Assembly: GCA_018340805.1 (NCBI GenBank) | Contig: JACMZG010001914.1 | Coordinates: 31,024,899-31,088,898, forward strand | From: Microvelia longipes | Taxonomy: Eukaryota > Arthropoda > Insecta > Hemiptera > Veliidae | Length of the DNA: 64,000 nucleotides | Direction: 5' to 3' | Part shown: positions 11,919 to 24,279 of the stretch, piece by piece | Position numbering within the stretch: the first letter of the stretch is position 1 | Layout of the letters: each line of letters begins with the position of its first letter | Made by a program: the position numbers and the translations under genes | Notes under the pieces: generated by a model | Databases searched by the model: none | What the model was told of the DNA's origin: nothing | The model's input: the letters and a program-made list of their open reading frames with translations, nothing else

Positions 11919-12140
11919 GAGTTGGTCAATCATAAAGATTGTATCGTAAATTCAGCTAACCAGCAATAAAAAAAGCTCTAGAGTACTAATAATAAGAGTT
12001 GGTTGTTTATAAATCTTATATCAAATTTAGCTAACTAGTGTTAACAAAGCGCTTAGGAAGTAATAATAAGAGTTTGTTGATCATAAAACTTGTATCACAC
12101 TAATCTATGTATTAACTAATCATCGTTAAAAAATCACTAC
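11919..12140 (+). repeat. Tandem repeat, ~75 bp unit, 3 copies
   Basis: Three imperfect copies start with (A)ATAAGAGTTGGTTG-like text near 11917, 11994 and 12067. Each contains a TATC-AAATT-AGCTAAC block and a GTTAACAAAG-like block. The array ends just before family A copy 1. Confidence 0.7.
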
Positions 12141-12219
12141 AACATTAATGTTAGCAGTTAGTTGAATATAGATATCCAACGGTACTCAGATGACGTATTT
12201 GAAGCACATGACATCAAAA

Positions 12220-12892
12220 TTATTTTAAAAATCGGGTGCGTGGTATACCTCAGAATTTTTTCTCACCACATTCAATTCATCCTCAGAATATACAAATTAC
12301 AAAATTTACTCTACAACACGTCCTCAGACTTGCTTCGCTCGTCTTCAGACGATAAATAAATTTAATTTATTCCCAGAGGTCACCCTTCCAGGCCCTGACC
12401 TCGCACGTTGCTGCTTAACTTGTATGATCTAACAAAATCCGTATACATACATGTCTTACTGAAGCAAAACTCAGTAAACATGATTATTATGTAAAGGAAT
12501 ACTCTCGTACCAAATATCAACTCAATTATATTATTTTTTTGATTTTTACAATATTTCTAATAAATCTGTGTATAAGAAAAAATTGAACTAATGATGATAA
12601 TTAGATGAAACATGACACATATGCCGGTTTCACATATGTCTACATGCGCGCTGAATCTCAAATCGATCTATAATTTTTCCGCGTTTTATGAATTTTTTAA
12701 ATATTTGCTACGTTATTATTTCTGGTTTATGACGTCATAAATTTTTTTTCTATAAGCACAACTAGATCTAAAAATTGATCACTCGGGAGGTATTAATGAC
12801 CCATGAAACGCCGCTGAGTTAAGGCGTAAGATGTTTTGCAAACACAATACTTTTCCTATACGACTACGGAATAAATGAAGGAAAAGTAAAAA
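12220..12892 (+). repeat. Dispersed repeat family A, copy 1
   Basis: The copy begins TTTTAAAAATCGGGT and ends GGAAAAGTAAA. Landmarks shared with the copies at 21839, 35928, 44190 (antisense) and 50044 are: a TCACCACAT block; GACTTGCTTCGCTCGTC (12330); CCAGAGGTCACC...CTGACCTCGC...TGCTGCTTAA; GAAGCAAAACT; TATGACGTCATAAA (about 12728); and the 3' end TTTTGCAAACACAATACTTTTCC...GGAAAAGTA, which can form a hairpin. The family looks like a non-autonomous retroelement or the 3' part of a LINE. No reverse transcriptase sequence was seen. The open frame at 12162-12359 is this repeat's 5' end. Confidence 0.75.
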
Positions 12893-13371
12893 CAATAACT
12901 CGACAAACACTGATTCCTTAAGATAATATATAAACCCATAAACACACAATCGTGTGATACAATCGAAGAAAATATCGTAAGTGAATGTTTGGGAATAATT
13001 GCCATGCAAAAAAGAACATTGAATTGTTTTTTTTAAACAAAACTGGGTTATTGTCACTCAGGGTCAACCGTATTGAAATGAAAAAATTCTGATTTACATG
13101 AAAAGATATTCTTTTAAAGGATTTTAAAAAAACGGAGGGAGATTTTTTGAAATGACAATGTCAGTCAATGGGTTCAAAGAAAAATGTTTAAAAAAATCTT
13201 CGTACATTTTTCTCTTAAGTGACACAATAAAGTCAAAAGCTTTTTAAAAAGCGTGTCTTTTTTTGAGGCGAAATAGACAATAGAAGCAACAAGTGGTATG
13301 TAAAAATGTTTCGTGTTCCCAGTAATCAGAAATAGAGCAGGTTTAATACCGGTAATTAGTACCGAAATATT

Positions 13372-14165
13372 CATAGATAAACAATATTAACATAGATGGT
13401 TCACTCCCGAGTGTAGTAGGAACACTCAATTGACAAGTTTGTGTTTATGATTTAAGTTGGGGGCCTCATCACTAGAGTCTTGAAGAGCGCTAGTAGTAAA
13501 AATATATTTGCTCTATTCTCTACTAGATTGTGCTGTAGTATTTTTTAAATACAAACAGTTGCCAATCGTTTAGTAAAATAAAATAAAAGTAAACAAAGAT
13601 CTATGGTATGCTGTAGTATTCGCGATGTATTTTTGTTTTTCAAAACTTGGGGGCCTCATCACGCGAAGCAGCACCATCGTTTTCTTTAAAAAATAACAAT
13701 AATTCATTTTTAGTGTTTTAGACTTAACATTTAAATTTGCTATCTGAATATAACATCTCGGGTTGGCGCAAACGGATAAGTAAAGGAAACAAACAAAAAT
13801 TGAAACTCTGACATTAGAGGTTCAAATCCAAGGGGGGCGACAGGATGGGTAAAGTAAGAGTGAGAATTTTTTTTTTCACTTTTTACCAATTTATACGAAA
13901 TTCTAATAGAGCTTTCTTGGGATCACTCATCCATCGACTCCTCATCATTCTAGCGCTGAAAAGCGGATGGAAAGACTTGATTACCCTCAACAGCTCGTTG
14001 TTTAGTTGAATAAAAATAAATAAATAAAAGTGTCAGAAATAAAAATATCTGACAGTTTCACGCTGTCACCACTAGACTGTACTACTTGAGCCTCCTGCAT
14101 CCCGTCAACTATTTTTTAAAAAAAATCTTTGAGTGAGCCATCTATGTTAATATTGTTTATCTATG
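13372..14165. mobile_element. TIR element with a SINE nested inside
   Basis: Inverted ends of 35 bp (13372-13406 and 14131-14165; outer sequence CATAGATAAACAATATTAAC) differ at one base. The interior contains a 16 bp direct repeat TTGGGGGCCTCATCAC at 13457 and 13647, and a tRNA-derived SINE at about 13757-14030. The ends fit a Tc1/mariner-like non-autonomous element of about 520 bp before the SINE arrived. No transposase reading frame is present. Confidence 0.75.
13757..14030 (+). mobile_element. tRNA-derived SINE
   Basis: The head has an A-box-like TTGGCGCAAACGG (13763-13775) and a strong B box GGTTCAAATCC (13819-13829). A body of about 170 bases follows, containing ATCCATCGACTC and AGCGCTGAAAAGCGGATGG, and the unit closes with a (TAAA)n-type tail at 14009-14030. 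The order head, body, simple A-rich tail is the standard SINE layout. Orientation is plus. Target duplications were not clearly identified. Confidence 0.7.
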
Positions 14166-14169
14166 GTCT

Positions 14170-14685
14170 AAGCGTTTATAAGAAATAGTAATAAACACAT
14201 TTCAGTTTGTAAATGTTTCAAAATAAAAACATTTCATGCAAAGCAATATGTCAAAACAAAATTAAAAAATTAATATAAAAATTCAATTCAAAATAATAAT
14301 AGTTAAAATTTGAATTAAGGTTAAACCATAGAGTTATTATTACTATAGGCTTTAAACTATACGGCTTTAAATATAGTTAAGCGCTTTATATATAAAACGC
14401 GAACGGGAAAATGTGAAAATATAATAAACAGGAATTAAACAAATTTATACACACGTTTCAGTTATAAGGATTTTATAAAAGGGAAAATGTCAAACCACAA
14501 ACTAATAGCAGTAACTTTATGATACACCACGAAGTATAGGCGAAAACAGGTTTTAATAATAATTAAAATTAATTATTTAGTTAATTATTAATAGTTAATT
14601 AATTAATTAGTTAATGCATTGTTTTGAAATTTCACTGCATCAGCTTTTATAACTCGGTTCAAAATAGGAGGTAAAATTTCTTTTC
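14170..14685. other. No gene seen; TTAA-rich low-complexity stretch
   Basis: A+T-rich sequence including a run of TAATTAATTAGTTAA-type text at about 14567-14615. No open frame or inverted repeat of note. Confidence 0.5.
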
Positions 14686-15130
14686 AGACTAAAGTTTAGT
14701 ATTATTGGTATTAGTTAAGTCAAATAACTTCCATCTGAATTTTATAATTTTCAAGACTCAAGTTTCATTTGTACTTAATAAGTATTTCTATTTGTATTGT
14801 CAAGTACTTATCATCTGATTATACTATTTCCAGACTAAAGTTTTATTAGTACTTAATATTTCTATTTTCATCAGTATAATCAAGTACCTTCCACCTGATT
14901 TATACTATATCCAGACTAAAGTTGAATTAGTACTTAATATTTCTATTTTCATCAGTATAATCAAGTACCTTCCACCTGATTTATACTATATCCAGACTAA
15001 AGTTTTATTAGTACTTAATACCTATTTTTATCAGTATAATTAAGTACCTTCTATCTGATTTATACTATTTCCAGACTGTTTTTTGGACATCATAAGTATT
15101 TCTATATAGTCAAGTACCTTTCTTTATTAT
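14686..15130 (+). repeat. Tandem repeat, ~80 bp unit, 5-6 copies
   Basis: Units begin with CCAGACTAAAGTT at about 14686, 14754, 14832, 14913, 14994 and 15073 (spacing 68, 78, 81, 81, 79). They contain AGTACTTAATA, ATTTTCATCAGTATAA and CAAGTACCTTCCACCTGATT. The central copies are nearly identical and the outer ones are eroded. Confidence 0.85.
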
Positions 15131-15877
15131 TTTTAAATCTTTAAGTTATTTTCTATTAGTTTGAAAAACATTTTTTACTTAATTTTAAACTCTGTTTTAA
15201 ATAAGACAGACATGCCTTGCTAGTTTCTTTGATAACCTCATTATTCTTTGTCTTGTTTCCATATATTCACTTAATTCTTCTTCCTTAATTTAAATAAACC
15301 TACATCTTTAAACAAAGAGGAAACAAAGAATTACATTTTATTTATTGTATTCTTCTAAATCGTGTTCTTATCTTATTCATTCCCTTTTTTTCATTGTATT
15401 TTTCTTTTATCAAATTCACCTTCTTTTTGTTATTTTATTTTCAATTTTCTATCCTTTCTCTATTAGAACAATGGTCTCAAGAGAAGTGTAGGTTGTTAAG
15501 TGATAAATAATAATTTAAATTTTAAAACAGTAAGAATCTTTCTTTAATATACAAAACGGAGGAGATGATTGTCCTCAGACTATGTCAGAGTGATGTCAGG
15601 TTATATTACAGGTCATATTACTTTGCTATTGTATTCACAATGAGCTTCAGCCTGTGTTTAATCATTAATTTTTCAGATGTTATTATATGGAAATGATGAA
15701 GTTAAAATATTAATTGGGATAAAAAAGAAAAGCCCAGTTGTCTTAAGAGAAGCAATTTAAGGCTCGTACAATTTTTAGTCCGCATTGAAATTTTTGATCA
15801 AGTCAGAAAAACACCAACCCTTTCTCACCCATGATCCTTATCTCATTAGCTCATTTTCCCTAAGAAAATTCCCAAAA

Positions 15878-15878
<1 letters not shown>

Positions 15879-15955
<77 letters not shown>
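15879..15955. repeat. (TA)n microsatellite
   Basis: Uninterrupted TA dinucleotides of about 75 bases. The open frame 15785-15967 is a product of this tract (alternating Tyr and Ile). Confidence 0.95.
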
Positions 15956-16797
15956 CTTGATCAGTGAATCCACCTTTTTTTTATTTCATTTATTGAATAA
16001 TACAACAACAATTGTGATTGTTACAAGTATTAGAGTTAGCACTGTTTTAATGGCTTTGGTGCGCTTGATAGAGAAACAATCCAGTGATTGCACTCAGGAG
16101 TAATCCTGAGATAGATTGTACACGAAATAAATATAACAACTTTTTCTTTTAAGTTTTAAAATTAAAAAAAAAAATTACTACACTTCTATCACATTATTTA
16201 TATTTTACCAGATATTATAAATTATACCAAAAACTCATATAACACGACTGAAGTTAACTTTTAAAATCATATGATTGAACTCAAATGAAAAAGACGACTA
16301 AATTGAATTCAAAATATTGGAAGAAATCATACATGAGTATGCATAATGCATTGGGATAAAAAAAAAACAGATAAAAATGTAAGCTAAATAAAACATGAAA
16401 AACACTTGATACCAAAAAGTCCAACAAATATTGAATTAGAATATATATAATAAGAAAAAATAAAGTAAAGAATAGTCACATAGATCACAAACTTTAATAA
16501 AAATAAAATATTAAGAAATTAAAAAATATTAACACTTATAATGACTATAGAATGACATATATGTCTACATTATTAATATTCTTTTCCACTTTGAAAAGGA
16601 AATATCAAGAATCGTTCTTTCCATTTCTAGTGCCATATAAGACACAATATATTTGACTGGATAAATCTTTATGGTAAAAGGTTTTCAACATTATTTTCAT
16701 TTAAATGTTTCTCTGACTTGAAGTTAAGATGTTAAAGTGTTCCATACTTTTATGCTTTTTCAATAAATAATATCAATAACAAAATAAATAAATAAAG

Positions 16798-16968
<171 letters not shown>

Positions 16969-16978
16969 GTAAATCATA

Positions 16979-17368
16979 AAAACTTAACTTGTCCTTTTTT
17001 ATTAAAATTTATTCAAAATAATTCACGAAGAGCTTTCGCCCCAGGGATCCTGAGCTTCTTCAGTTCTTAAAAATGACAAAATAGAAAGTTTGAAATTAAT
17101 AAAATTTTGAATGTTTTTTGTCACGTGTCTAAGTAATATAAATTTTAAATGAAATTAGAAATAGGCGAATTTCCAAAGGAAATTCGCTAAAGGTAAAGGA
17201 AAAATTAAGATTTTAAGATAATATTATATAAATACTGCTAAGATTGTTAATGTCTTGTTTTTTGTTCATACTGTAATTTTTGTCATTTTAAGAACTGAAA
17301 AAGCTCAGGATCCCTGGGCGAAAGCTCTTCGTGAATTTATTTTGAATAAATTTTAATGAAAACTTAAC
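16979..17368. mobile_element. Foldback element next to (TA)n, with hammerhead-like motifs
   Basis: Left arm (about 17001-17085) and right arm (about 17275-17355) are inverted copies of about 85 bases. They share TTAAAATTTATTCAAAATAA, CACGAAGAGCTTTCGCC and CAGGGATCCTGAGCTT. AAAACTTAAC flanks both sides (about 16980 and 17360) and may be a target duplication. Each arm includes a CTGAAGA (left, minus strand; CTGAAAA in the right arm, plus strand), a stem-loop and GAAA, a pattern resembling the ends of Penelope-like elements. The loop holds a separate hairpin, GCGAATTTCC/GGAAATTCGC (17165-17187). Confidence 0.7.
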
Positions 17369-17369
17369 G

Positions 17370-18765
17370 GACGGAAAGCTGAATCAAATATCTTCAATAT
17401 TATTTTGAACAACAAAAACGTTATTGTCTTAGTCATATTTTTTTTTAATTTTAATTAATGTCGTTAGCATTCAAGTACAAATTTTAATAACAAAGAATTA
17501 TTAAAAATAATTTTTCTTTTATTCGTTTCAATACACCATTCACTTATTTTAGATTTGTTTCGTGCAAAATGTCAATTCCTTATAAAAAAAAAAACCTAAT
17601 TTTAATACGACTTGAAAATTAGGTAGTTTTTTGCTTCATGAATTACTAAGCAGGTACTGGAGCAACTAAATGGAAAATATGAGTTTAACTACTTTTCTTG
17701 AAAGAAAGTAACAAACACAGCAGTTTTCTGCATTGCAGCAAAGCCAAGAGCCTTTCTTTGCTCAAAAGAATACAAAGAAGGGGTTTTAAAAATAATTATT
17801 TATGAATAATTGACAGCTTCTTAACAGGATGTTTATTCCTTGACAGGAATAGACTTTTGTTCATTATTTTCGCTCCAAAAAAGCAGCAGCTAAATAAATG
17901 TTCTGACATGACCGACAATGCTTTCATGCTGGCGGACTTATCGGTACAATTTATAAGGAAATTCTATAAAAATAGATGGGCTTTCTAAAGAAATTTGATC
18001 AAGAGTATTTATATTTCATTGATATAACACGAATACTGCAATTGAGTTAAATTTTTATTTTAATTAAATTCAGTCTATTTTAAATACTTTTTCCATTAAA
18101 GAAATTGATTAAAAACATCAATTTTGATAAAAACATTTATAAAAAGGTTTTAAATTATTTTAACCTGATTATTTCAATAAAATGCAAAGATGTTTAGACA
18201 TCTTATTTAGAAGATAAGGTCAAAATTTATGATTATTACAAAAAAAATTGTAACAGAAAAATCATAAATGTAAGAAAGACAAATTCTTCAGAATGCTAAT
18301 TCTTTACGAACCCTTAACACTTCTAAAAAAATATTCGTGAAAAATATAAAAGATTTGACTCGATATTAAGAAACCAAAAAGAGGAAAGAATAAAACAAAT
18401 GATTTACAGCGTGACTTTAGAACTCTAGATCCGTAAATCACAGACGCAGAAAAATAAATTATAGTTATTTGTCGGATTCCAACCTATAATTTTTGGTTCA
18501 CTGCCTTCTCGCTATTTGTAAGATATAAACATCTTTACGTGTTATTCCGAAGACATCGTGTGTAATCTTAAAGAATAAACATAATATTTTAGTCAAAAAT
18601 CATAAAACACATTGAATACTAAAACGGCCTTTTGGGATATTATATTGATTTATGTACCACGTAAATGAATAAGAAGGTTACAATTTTCTTTGTATACTTT
18701 ACAATTGTTATTTTGTTTTTAATAGAAAATAATCTGAAAAAAATAGAAAGTTGGAGACCAAAGTG
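17370..18765. other. No gene seen
   Basis: A+T-rich single-copy sequence. No open frame of 60 codons, no inverted repeat and no array were noticed. Confidence 0.45.
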
Positions 18766-19023
18766 AGGGCTAAGCAAGCGAGGACTAGGTAGGTAAGGTT
18801 AGGTAGGCGAGAGCTAGGTAGGTAAGGTTTGGCAGGCGAGGACAAGGTAGGTAAGCTTAGGTAGACGAGAGCTAGGTAGGTAAGATTAGGTAGGCGAGGG
18901 CTAGGTAGGTAAGGTTAGGTAGGCAAGTGCTAGGAAGGTAAGGTTAGGTAGGCAAGTGCTAAACAGGCGAGGAAAAGTTTGGCGAGAGCGAGGCAAGGTA
19001 AGCAAAACAAGGTAGGCGAGGGC
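18766..19023 (+). repeat. Minisatellite rich in TTAGGTAGG, ~30 bp unit
   Basis: Eight or so imperfect units of AGGTAGGTAAGGTTAGGTAGGCGAG type, with variants GGCAAGTGCTAGGAAGG. The strand is strongly G-rich and contains many TTAGG pentamers, the sequence of the common insect telomere repeat, although here broken up by GTAGG and GCGAG. It joins the MITE at 19029 directly. Whether it derives from telomeric DNA is inference. Confidence 0.85.
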
Positions 19024-19028
19024 TATAG

Positions 19029-19202
19029 TATAACACACGGCTAAAATCAGTTGACAGAGTGGGCAAATTGTGTTGAGAACCAATGAGATTGGTCCGATAT
19101 AAAATTATTGATGTCCTGGTGTGTTTTACACCCAGGGCTAACCTCATTGGCTCCCGGGTATTATTTTCCCACATTGTCAACTGATTTTAGCCGTGTGTTA
19201 TA
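19029..19202. mobile_element. MITE family C, copy 1 (TA-flanked)
   Basis: Inverted ends TATAACACACGGCTAAAATC and its complement (19029-19060 and 19170-19202) continue into partly complementary subterminal sequence (CCAATGAGATTGG against CCTCATTGGCTCCC). The element is 174 bp including flanking TA. A diverged second copy lies at 48011-48184 with the same internal order. Small size, long TIR and TA ends fit a non-autonomous Tc1/mariner-like element. Confidence 0.85.
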
Positions 19203-20589
19203 GTATACTTAGGCGAGGCTAATAGACTAGGAATTAAAATAAGAATGGTAAGAGAGAAATTATTTAAACAAAATTTTGAAGGTATTAATAAAACTCTTGG
19301 ATGTTGAAAAGTGAAAAGCTAGAAAAGTACAAACACATCCGTACACTCAAATACATTCATATACACACAAAGATATAGTCATACACACAAACACATCCAT
19401 ACACACTTACATCTATGTACCGATTTTTTTAACCTTAATCTGAAGGTGTTGAAAAATAGGTAAATTAAACTAAAAAAAAAACACAATATTTATTTTAATA
19501 CTTAAAAAAGTAAAGTACAAATTGTATAAATATATTTCACTACAAGAAATAATGCTATCTGTAAAAAATTATAAAAATTAAATATTAACTCACATCGCAG
19601 ACGGTATATCAAAGTGATAGGTAAGACACTGTTTTAATTACTTAAGTCGTTAAAAAATCACAATTAAAAATGTACGACTAGGATTTAATGGATTTTCACT
19701 TCGTCCCTCAACATCCTCATTGCAATCCAGGTTTGGACAACAATAACACCGACTTTCACTCGCCAAACTATTTTCGATAGATATCACTTTAGAGAGTTTG
19801 ATCGCAGAGTTGGCACTCTACAACTCAATCCTCGAGTCACGTGCCTGGTTACACTATTTCACACTAGGTGGCGATCATCGTGCAACCTTTTTTGGACTTT
19901 AATTCTCCTAACAATTGTTCTTCTGAAGAAAATAACCAGAGTGACACGGTTTTCACTTCTCCTAACATCTATTGTTAGCATTTTCTTTTATCTATTTATA
20001 ATAGTTTTTTTAAGCAGTTTTATTGTTTCCATAATAGTGTTAGTTTAGTCACAGTCACATTTAAAACTTTGTTGTTTTTATCACTTCTTTGTTCTCTTGT
20101 ATATTATTTCATCTTTATTAACAATAGTTTAAAAAACTCATTAAGCAAAATTTTCAATGATTATTTTTGAAATCAACAATATTTTTTTCATATTACTAAA
20201 TTTATTTCAAATATACTGTTTAATTATAGAGCTTCACTTTTATATAATTTTAGTGTTTACTAATTATTAAGTTCTTTATTGGTAAAAGTATACAGCATTC
20301 TTATAAATTTTTGTACGTATAAAAGTAATTTATTATAATAATAAAAAACAAAATCTTAATTTTGGTTTTCATAGCTACAAAACACAAGCACGATTTTATT
20401 TTCATCCTCTGGTATCTTTTTGTTGAGTTCTTCCGAATTTCATATCTAACCATTCACATGTGTTGAGATATAATGGATTAAAGTTAGGCAGTTTTGACAC
20501 TCACTCATTCACACACTCATGAAAATTTTAGGGCACTTCCATACCCGTATGTATGGGTATGGGATGCATTAGATTGGGGTGTATGGGTT
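19203..20589. other. No gene seen; ACAC-rich patch
   Basis: A low-complexity stretch of ACACA, ATACA and CATCCATAC words at about 19327-19412. The remainder is single-copy A+T-rich sequence without usable reading frames. Confidence 0.45.
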
Positions 20590-20944
20590 TACACCATGCG
20601 TGTAAAAAAAGAGCCAAGTCTACCATAAAAAGTTGTGAGATAGTCAATAGGTTCCCAGTAATGCTTGTAAATATATAAGGTCTTGGCGGTTTCACTTTGT
20701 GACTTGGCTATTACGCAGCACACACAGAAATGCAAAATAAGCTTATAAAATAGGCTGAATATATTATTATAGTGTCTGTCTATACACTCTATACAAGATG
20801 TTTAGTACCACACTACCTTAAGCTGCGTAATGGCCAAGTCACAAAGTGAAACCGCCAAGACCTTACATATTTACAAGCATTATTGGGAACCTACGACTTG
20901 ATCTCACAACTTTTTACGCCAGACTTTTTTTTTACACCCATGGG
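20590..20944. mobile_element. Foldback element, ~125 bp arms
   Basis: Left arm 20590-20719 and right arm 20822-20944 are inverted copies of high identity. They share GTGTAAAAAAA, AAAAGTTGTGAGAT, GGTTCCCA-TAATGCTTGTAA, GGTCTTGGCGGTTTCAC and AAGTCACAAAGTGAAACCGC. The loop is about 100 bases. Nothing in it codes for protein. This is a non-autonomous foldback or MITE; the outer ends TTTACACC/GGTGTAAA are the probable termini. Confidence 0.85.
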
Positions 20945-21021
20945 TTTTTGTTGGGATATCAATATTTTTAACAATAAATTTAAATTCTACAACAAACCAA
21001 TTTCGCAACAATTAAATATCA

Positions 21022-21117
21022 TACATCATTTGATGCTACCGAGTTTTGCAAAACATGAATAGTTGACACACAATTATATGAATGAATGAATCTTTCGCAC
21101 ACTTATATTGTGTCAAT
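21022..21117 (-). mobile_element. Family B, solitary end
   Basis: About 95 bases match the outer right-hand end of the composite element at 52593-53225 in reverse orientation: ATCATTTGAT, CGAGTTTTGCAAAACATGAA, TAGTTGACAC, a CGCACA block and TATTGTGTCA. A short ATGAATGAATGA insertion separates the two halves. It shows that the 52.6 kb element belongs to a dispersed family. Confidence 0.7.
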
Positions 21118-21838
21118 AAAATATCATTCGACTGCCAAGATAAACTATATTTTCTTGTGTTCATATATTTATACTATTTTATACGATACATACATACGAT
21201 ACATGGTGCAGCTAGCGTAGTAAACGTATTCCTTTTACCAATTTAGGGAGTCATAAAAGCAAATTTACATCTTTTTTTCTCTTTGCTAATTAAAATTTAA
21301 AACTACAGAGTTACTACTTTCTATGGTTTTTTAGGGTAGCCAATATTATGTAAATTACAAAACTATACTTTTATTTTTCAATAAAATATTTTTTACAGTT
21401 TAAAGAACAGGTTCCTTAGTTATTAAATATGACGTAATACCAGTCAGACATAATCAGAGGTTTAACAGACTTAAGATCTTATATTTATATGTTATATATT
21501 GCTTTATACATTGGTGAATCATCCTTAAAAAATAAAAGAATAAATACTAATAATAATTAAAAAATTAGTCATCTAATAAATAAATTTTATTACTACAAGT
21601 GACCAATAAGAAAAATAAAAAATTAAAATTTACTACTACAACATTCCATTCAACACCAAATTGGGTGATCTAAACCCATAAAATATAAAATATAACATTC
21701 ACAATAATTTTTTATGTTAATATTTTTCTTGTTTAAATAAAATCATAATTTTGCTTTCGGGTCACCAAAACAAAAGAAGATTTGCAATAGTCTAGCCACC
21801 CTTAAAAATTATTCATTTTAAGCAGCACTTTCAGTTTA

Positions 21839-22620
21839 ATGTTTAAAAAATCAGGTTTGGGGTACCTTAGAACTTTTCCTCATCACATCGGTTTCGCTAC
21901 GATCATTCTCCCTACTTCGGACTTGCTTTGCTCGTCTTCAAAATATACAAGTCGTAATATTTACCCTGTTAAACTACTTCAGACTGGTTTCGCTCATTCT
22001 AAGATAGAAAAAATCGTTTCATTCACAACGGTCACTAATTCAGCCACTGACAACGCTCGATGCTGCTTAATTTTTATGATCCAACAAAAATTATAGATAT
22101 TCTTGTCGTATTGAAACAAAAGTTAGTGTGTTCATTTATTACGTAAATGTATACACTTCCGATCAATTCTTTAAAAAACGTACACAAGTCTTTTGATAAC
22201 ACTGGAACTAATGCTGATAGTGAGATTAAAAATTAGCACATAGTCTTAGGTATGTCTACATGTGTGCCAAATTTTTAACATGATCGCAAAATTTTTCGCA
22301 TATTATAGTTTTTCGAAATGTTTGTAGAGTCATTATAATAACGGGTTAATGTCGCCATAAAAAATATTTTCCAAATAGCACAAAACAGCAGTAGCCTGAT
22401 TTTTGTACTAAGTTTAAACTCTCTAGCATCAATACATTGGGAGCCAAGATGATAACAGACACACACACATTCAGACAGACAACTTACAGAAAATTACTCA
22501 AGAGGTTTTAAAAAGTCCGGAAACGGATAATTCCGGTTTCATCCCGATTTTGGGTTTTTTTAGCAAACACAATACTTTTCTTACATACCTACGGTATAAT
22601 AAGGAAAAGTAAAGATCTGA
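21839..22620 (+). repeat. Dispersed repeat family A, copy 2
   Basis: It begins TTTAAAAAATCAGG, then CCTCATCACATCGGTTTCGC, GGACTTGCTTTGCTCGTC and TGCTGCTTAATTTTTATGAT. It ends with GCAAACACAATACTTTTC...AAGGAAAAGTAAA (about 22563-22610). It carries a block GATAACAGACACACACA that copy 1 lacks and copy 3 has in part. The open frame at 21839-22096 and those in copies 1 and 3 give similar short peptides (HHIG..., then SD.L.SSS) simply because the DNA is homologous. Coding is not demonstrated. Confidence 0.8.
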
Positions 22621-23891
22621 TTTTAATTTTTAATACATAAATAATAATATATCAGCTAAAGGAGAATTTGGCAATAATTAATACTTGAAGGCTCTCCTCA
22701 TTGTTTATTAACCAATAAAACTTTTATCCATGATCAGACATCTACACATATTTTTACCTTTTCAACTCAACGGCACTGATGATGACCATTTAAGTTGACA
22801 CCCTGTCAACTTAATAACTGTAATTATGTACTCTCCAAAAATTTAATGGAGAGACATTTCTTGTAGATTATTTGTAAATATTTTATTTTCACATTATCAA
22901 TAATTCGTAATTTGTATTATCTCACACATACTCACCAATATAGTATATATTTATTGCATTTTCTGTTACATAAAGTCAGTATATTTTAATGTTAAAAATT
23001 CTTCAGCCTACACAAAAACATATATCTTTGAAATTCTTTTACAATTTTTAATCCATTACGTTTTTGTTTCTCAAAGGATTTCATCTTCCAACAGCTCCAA
23101 ATTTGGTACAGTATTGTTGAAATAAAAAAAAGAATAAATATAAGAGTTGAATAAACTTTTAATCTCATTAAATATCGTTTTAAGTCCCCCATAATATTTC
23201 ACGCCATTAAATTTTAAATTCAAAAAGACTTTATTTTTACTTTAGTTTAAAATGCAGTCCAAACTGACAAAAGCTAATTGTTAAAGAAAAATAGTTTTAC
23301 AAAATTTTTAAAATCTAGATTACTATTATAAGTTGGTTGAACTTATATTACTTCATACTAAAAATGTTTTATTTATTTATTTATTATATATAAAAACAAT
23401 GAAATATTTTTTTAAATTATACACATATTTAAGTTAATGCGTTTTGTTGATATTTATTTTTGTTACATTCAAAAAAAAACAAGTGAATTAAAGTTCTGGA
23501 AATACATCAAGTATTTTCAAGTAAAATGCAATTTCAACTGAAATGCATCATGTATTTTTAAGACAAAACATATAACAGCATTTATTTATAAAAAATACAT
23601 ATTATCAATATTTTTTTTTACTTTTTTTTCAATATTTTTAATTACTAGCATAATTTCATTTGCTGCTTTTAGTATGCAGTTATTACAAAATATAAATATG
23701 TATTATATAAACTACATAATACACAAAAATTGCCACATTTTGCACGCTTATGTTATTTTATTAAAACGAAGATACTAATAAAACTTTAAATGTTACAAAT
23801 GAGTTTCAACAATATTCCTCTATAAAAATAAACTATACTTACAAATGAAAAAACAAAAAAAAAATGATGATCTATATAAACAATAAGTAGA
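22621..23891. other. No gene seen; one hairpin
   Basis: A+T-rich sequence with a hairpin AAGTTGACA/TGTCAACTT at about 22792-22812. The open frame 22992-23192 on the minus strand is Lys-, Phe- and Leu-rich and unrecognised. Confidence 0.45.
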
Positions 23892-24279
23892 ACAGTAATA
23901 TAAGATTAAGCACTTCTGGGAAAAAGATAATACTCTTTACAGTCTTACTATATTCGCCCCCTTTTATCGGGACATCCTCAAGTCTACAAGACAAATAAAT
24001 AATAAAACTTTTTTTAAAAAATCCTAAATTAAATCAACTTTTTAAAGAAACTAGTCAACTCTATCCCAATATACTTACAAAATATCCACTGATAAATATT
24101 AATAAATAAAAAGTAATTATTTAGATAAAATACCATCAGAGAAAACATCTTCGTCACAATTAAATAAACACAACCGAAAAGTTAAAATGAAAAACATTTT
24201 AAAAAACAAGGACTAAAGAATTTAAAATTTGAAGTCAAAAATATTATTTTCCCAGAAGTGCCCAATCTTATATTACTGT
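23892..24279. mobile_element. TIR element, ~34 bp ends
   Basis: The left end (23892-23925) reads ACAGTAATATAAGATTAAGC, then ACTTCTGGGAAAA. The right end (24248-24279) is its complement with two differences. The interior of about 320 bases is A+T-rich and non-coding. Right flank CTGTA and left flank AACAG suggest a TA target site with one mutated copy. This is a probable MITE. Confidence 0.75.
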
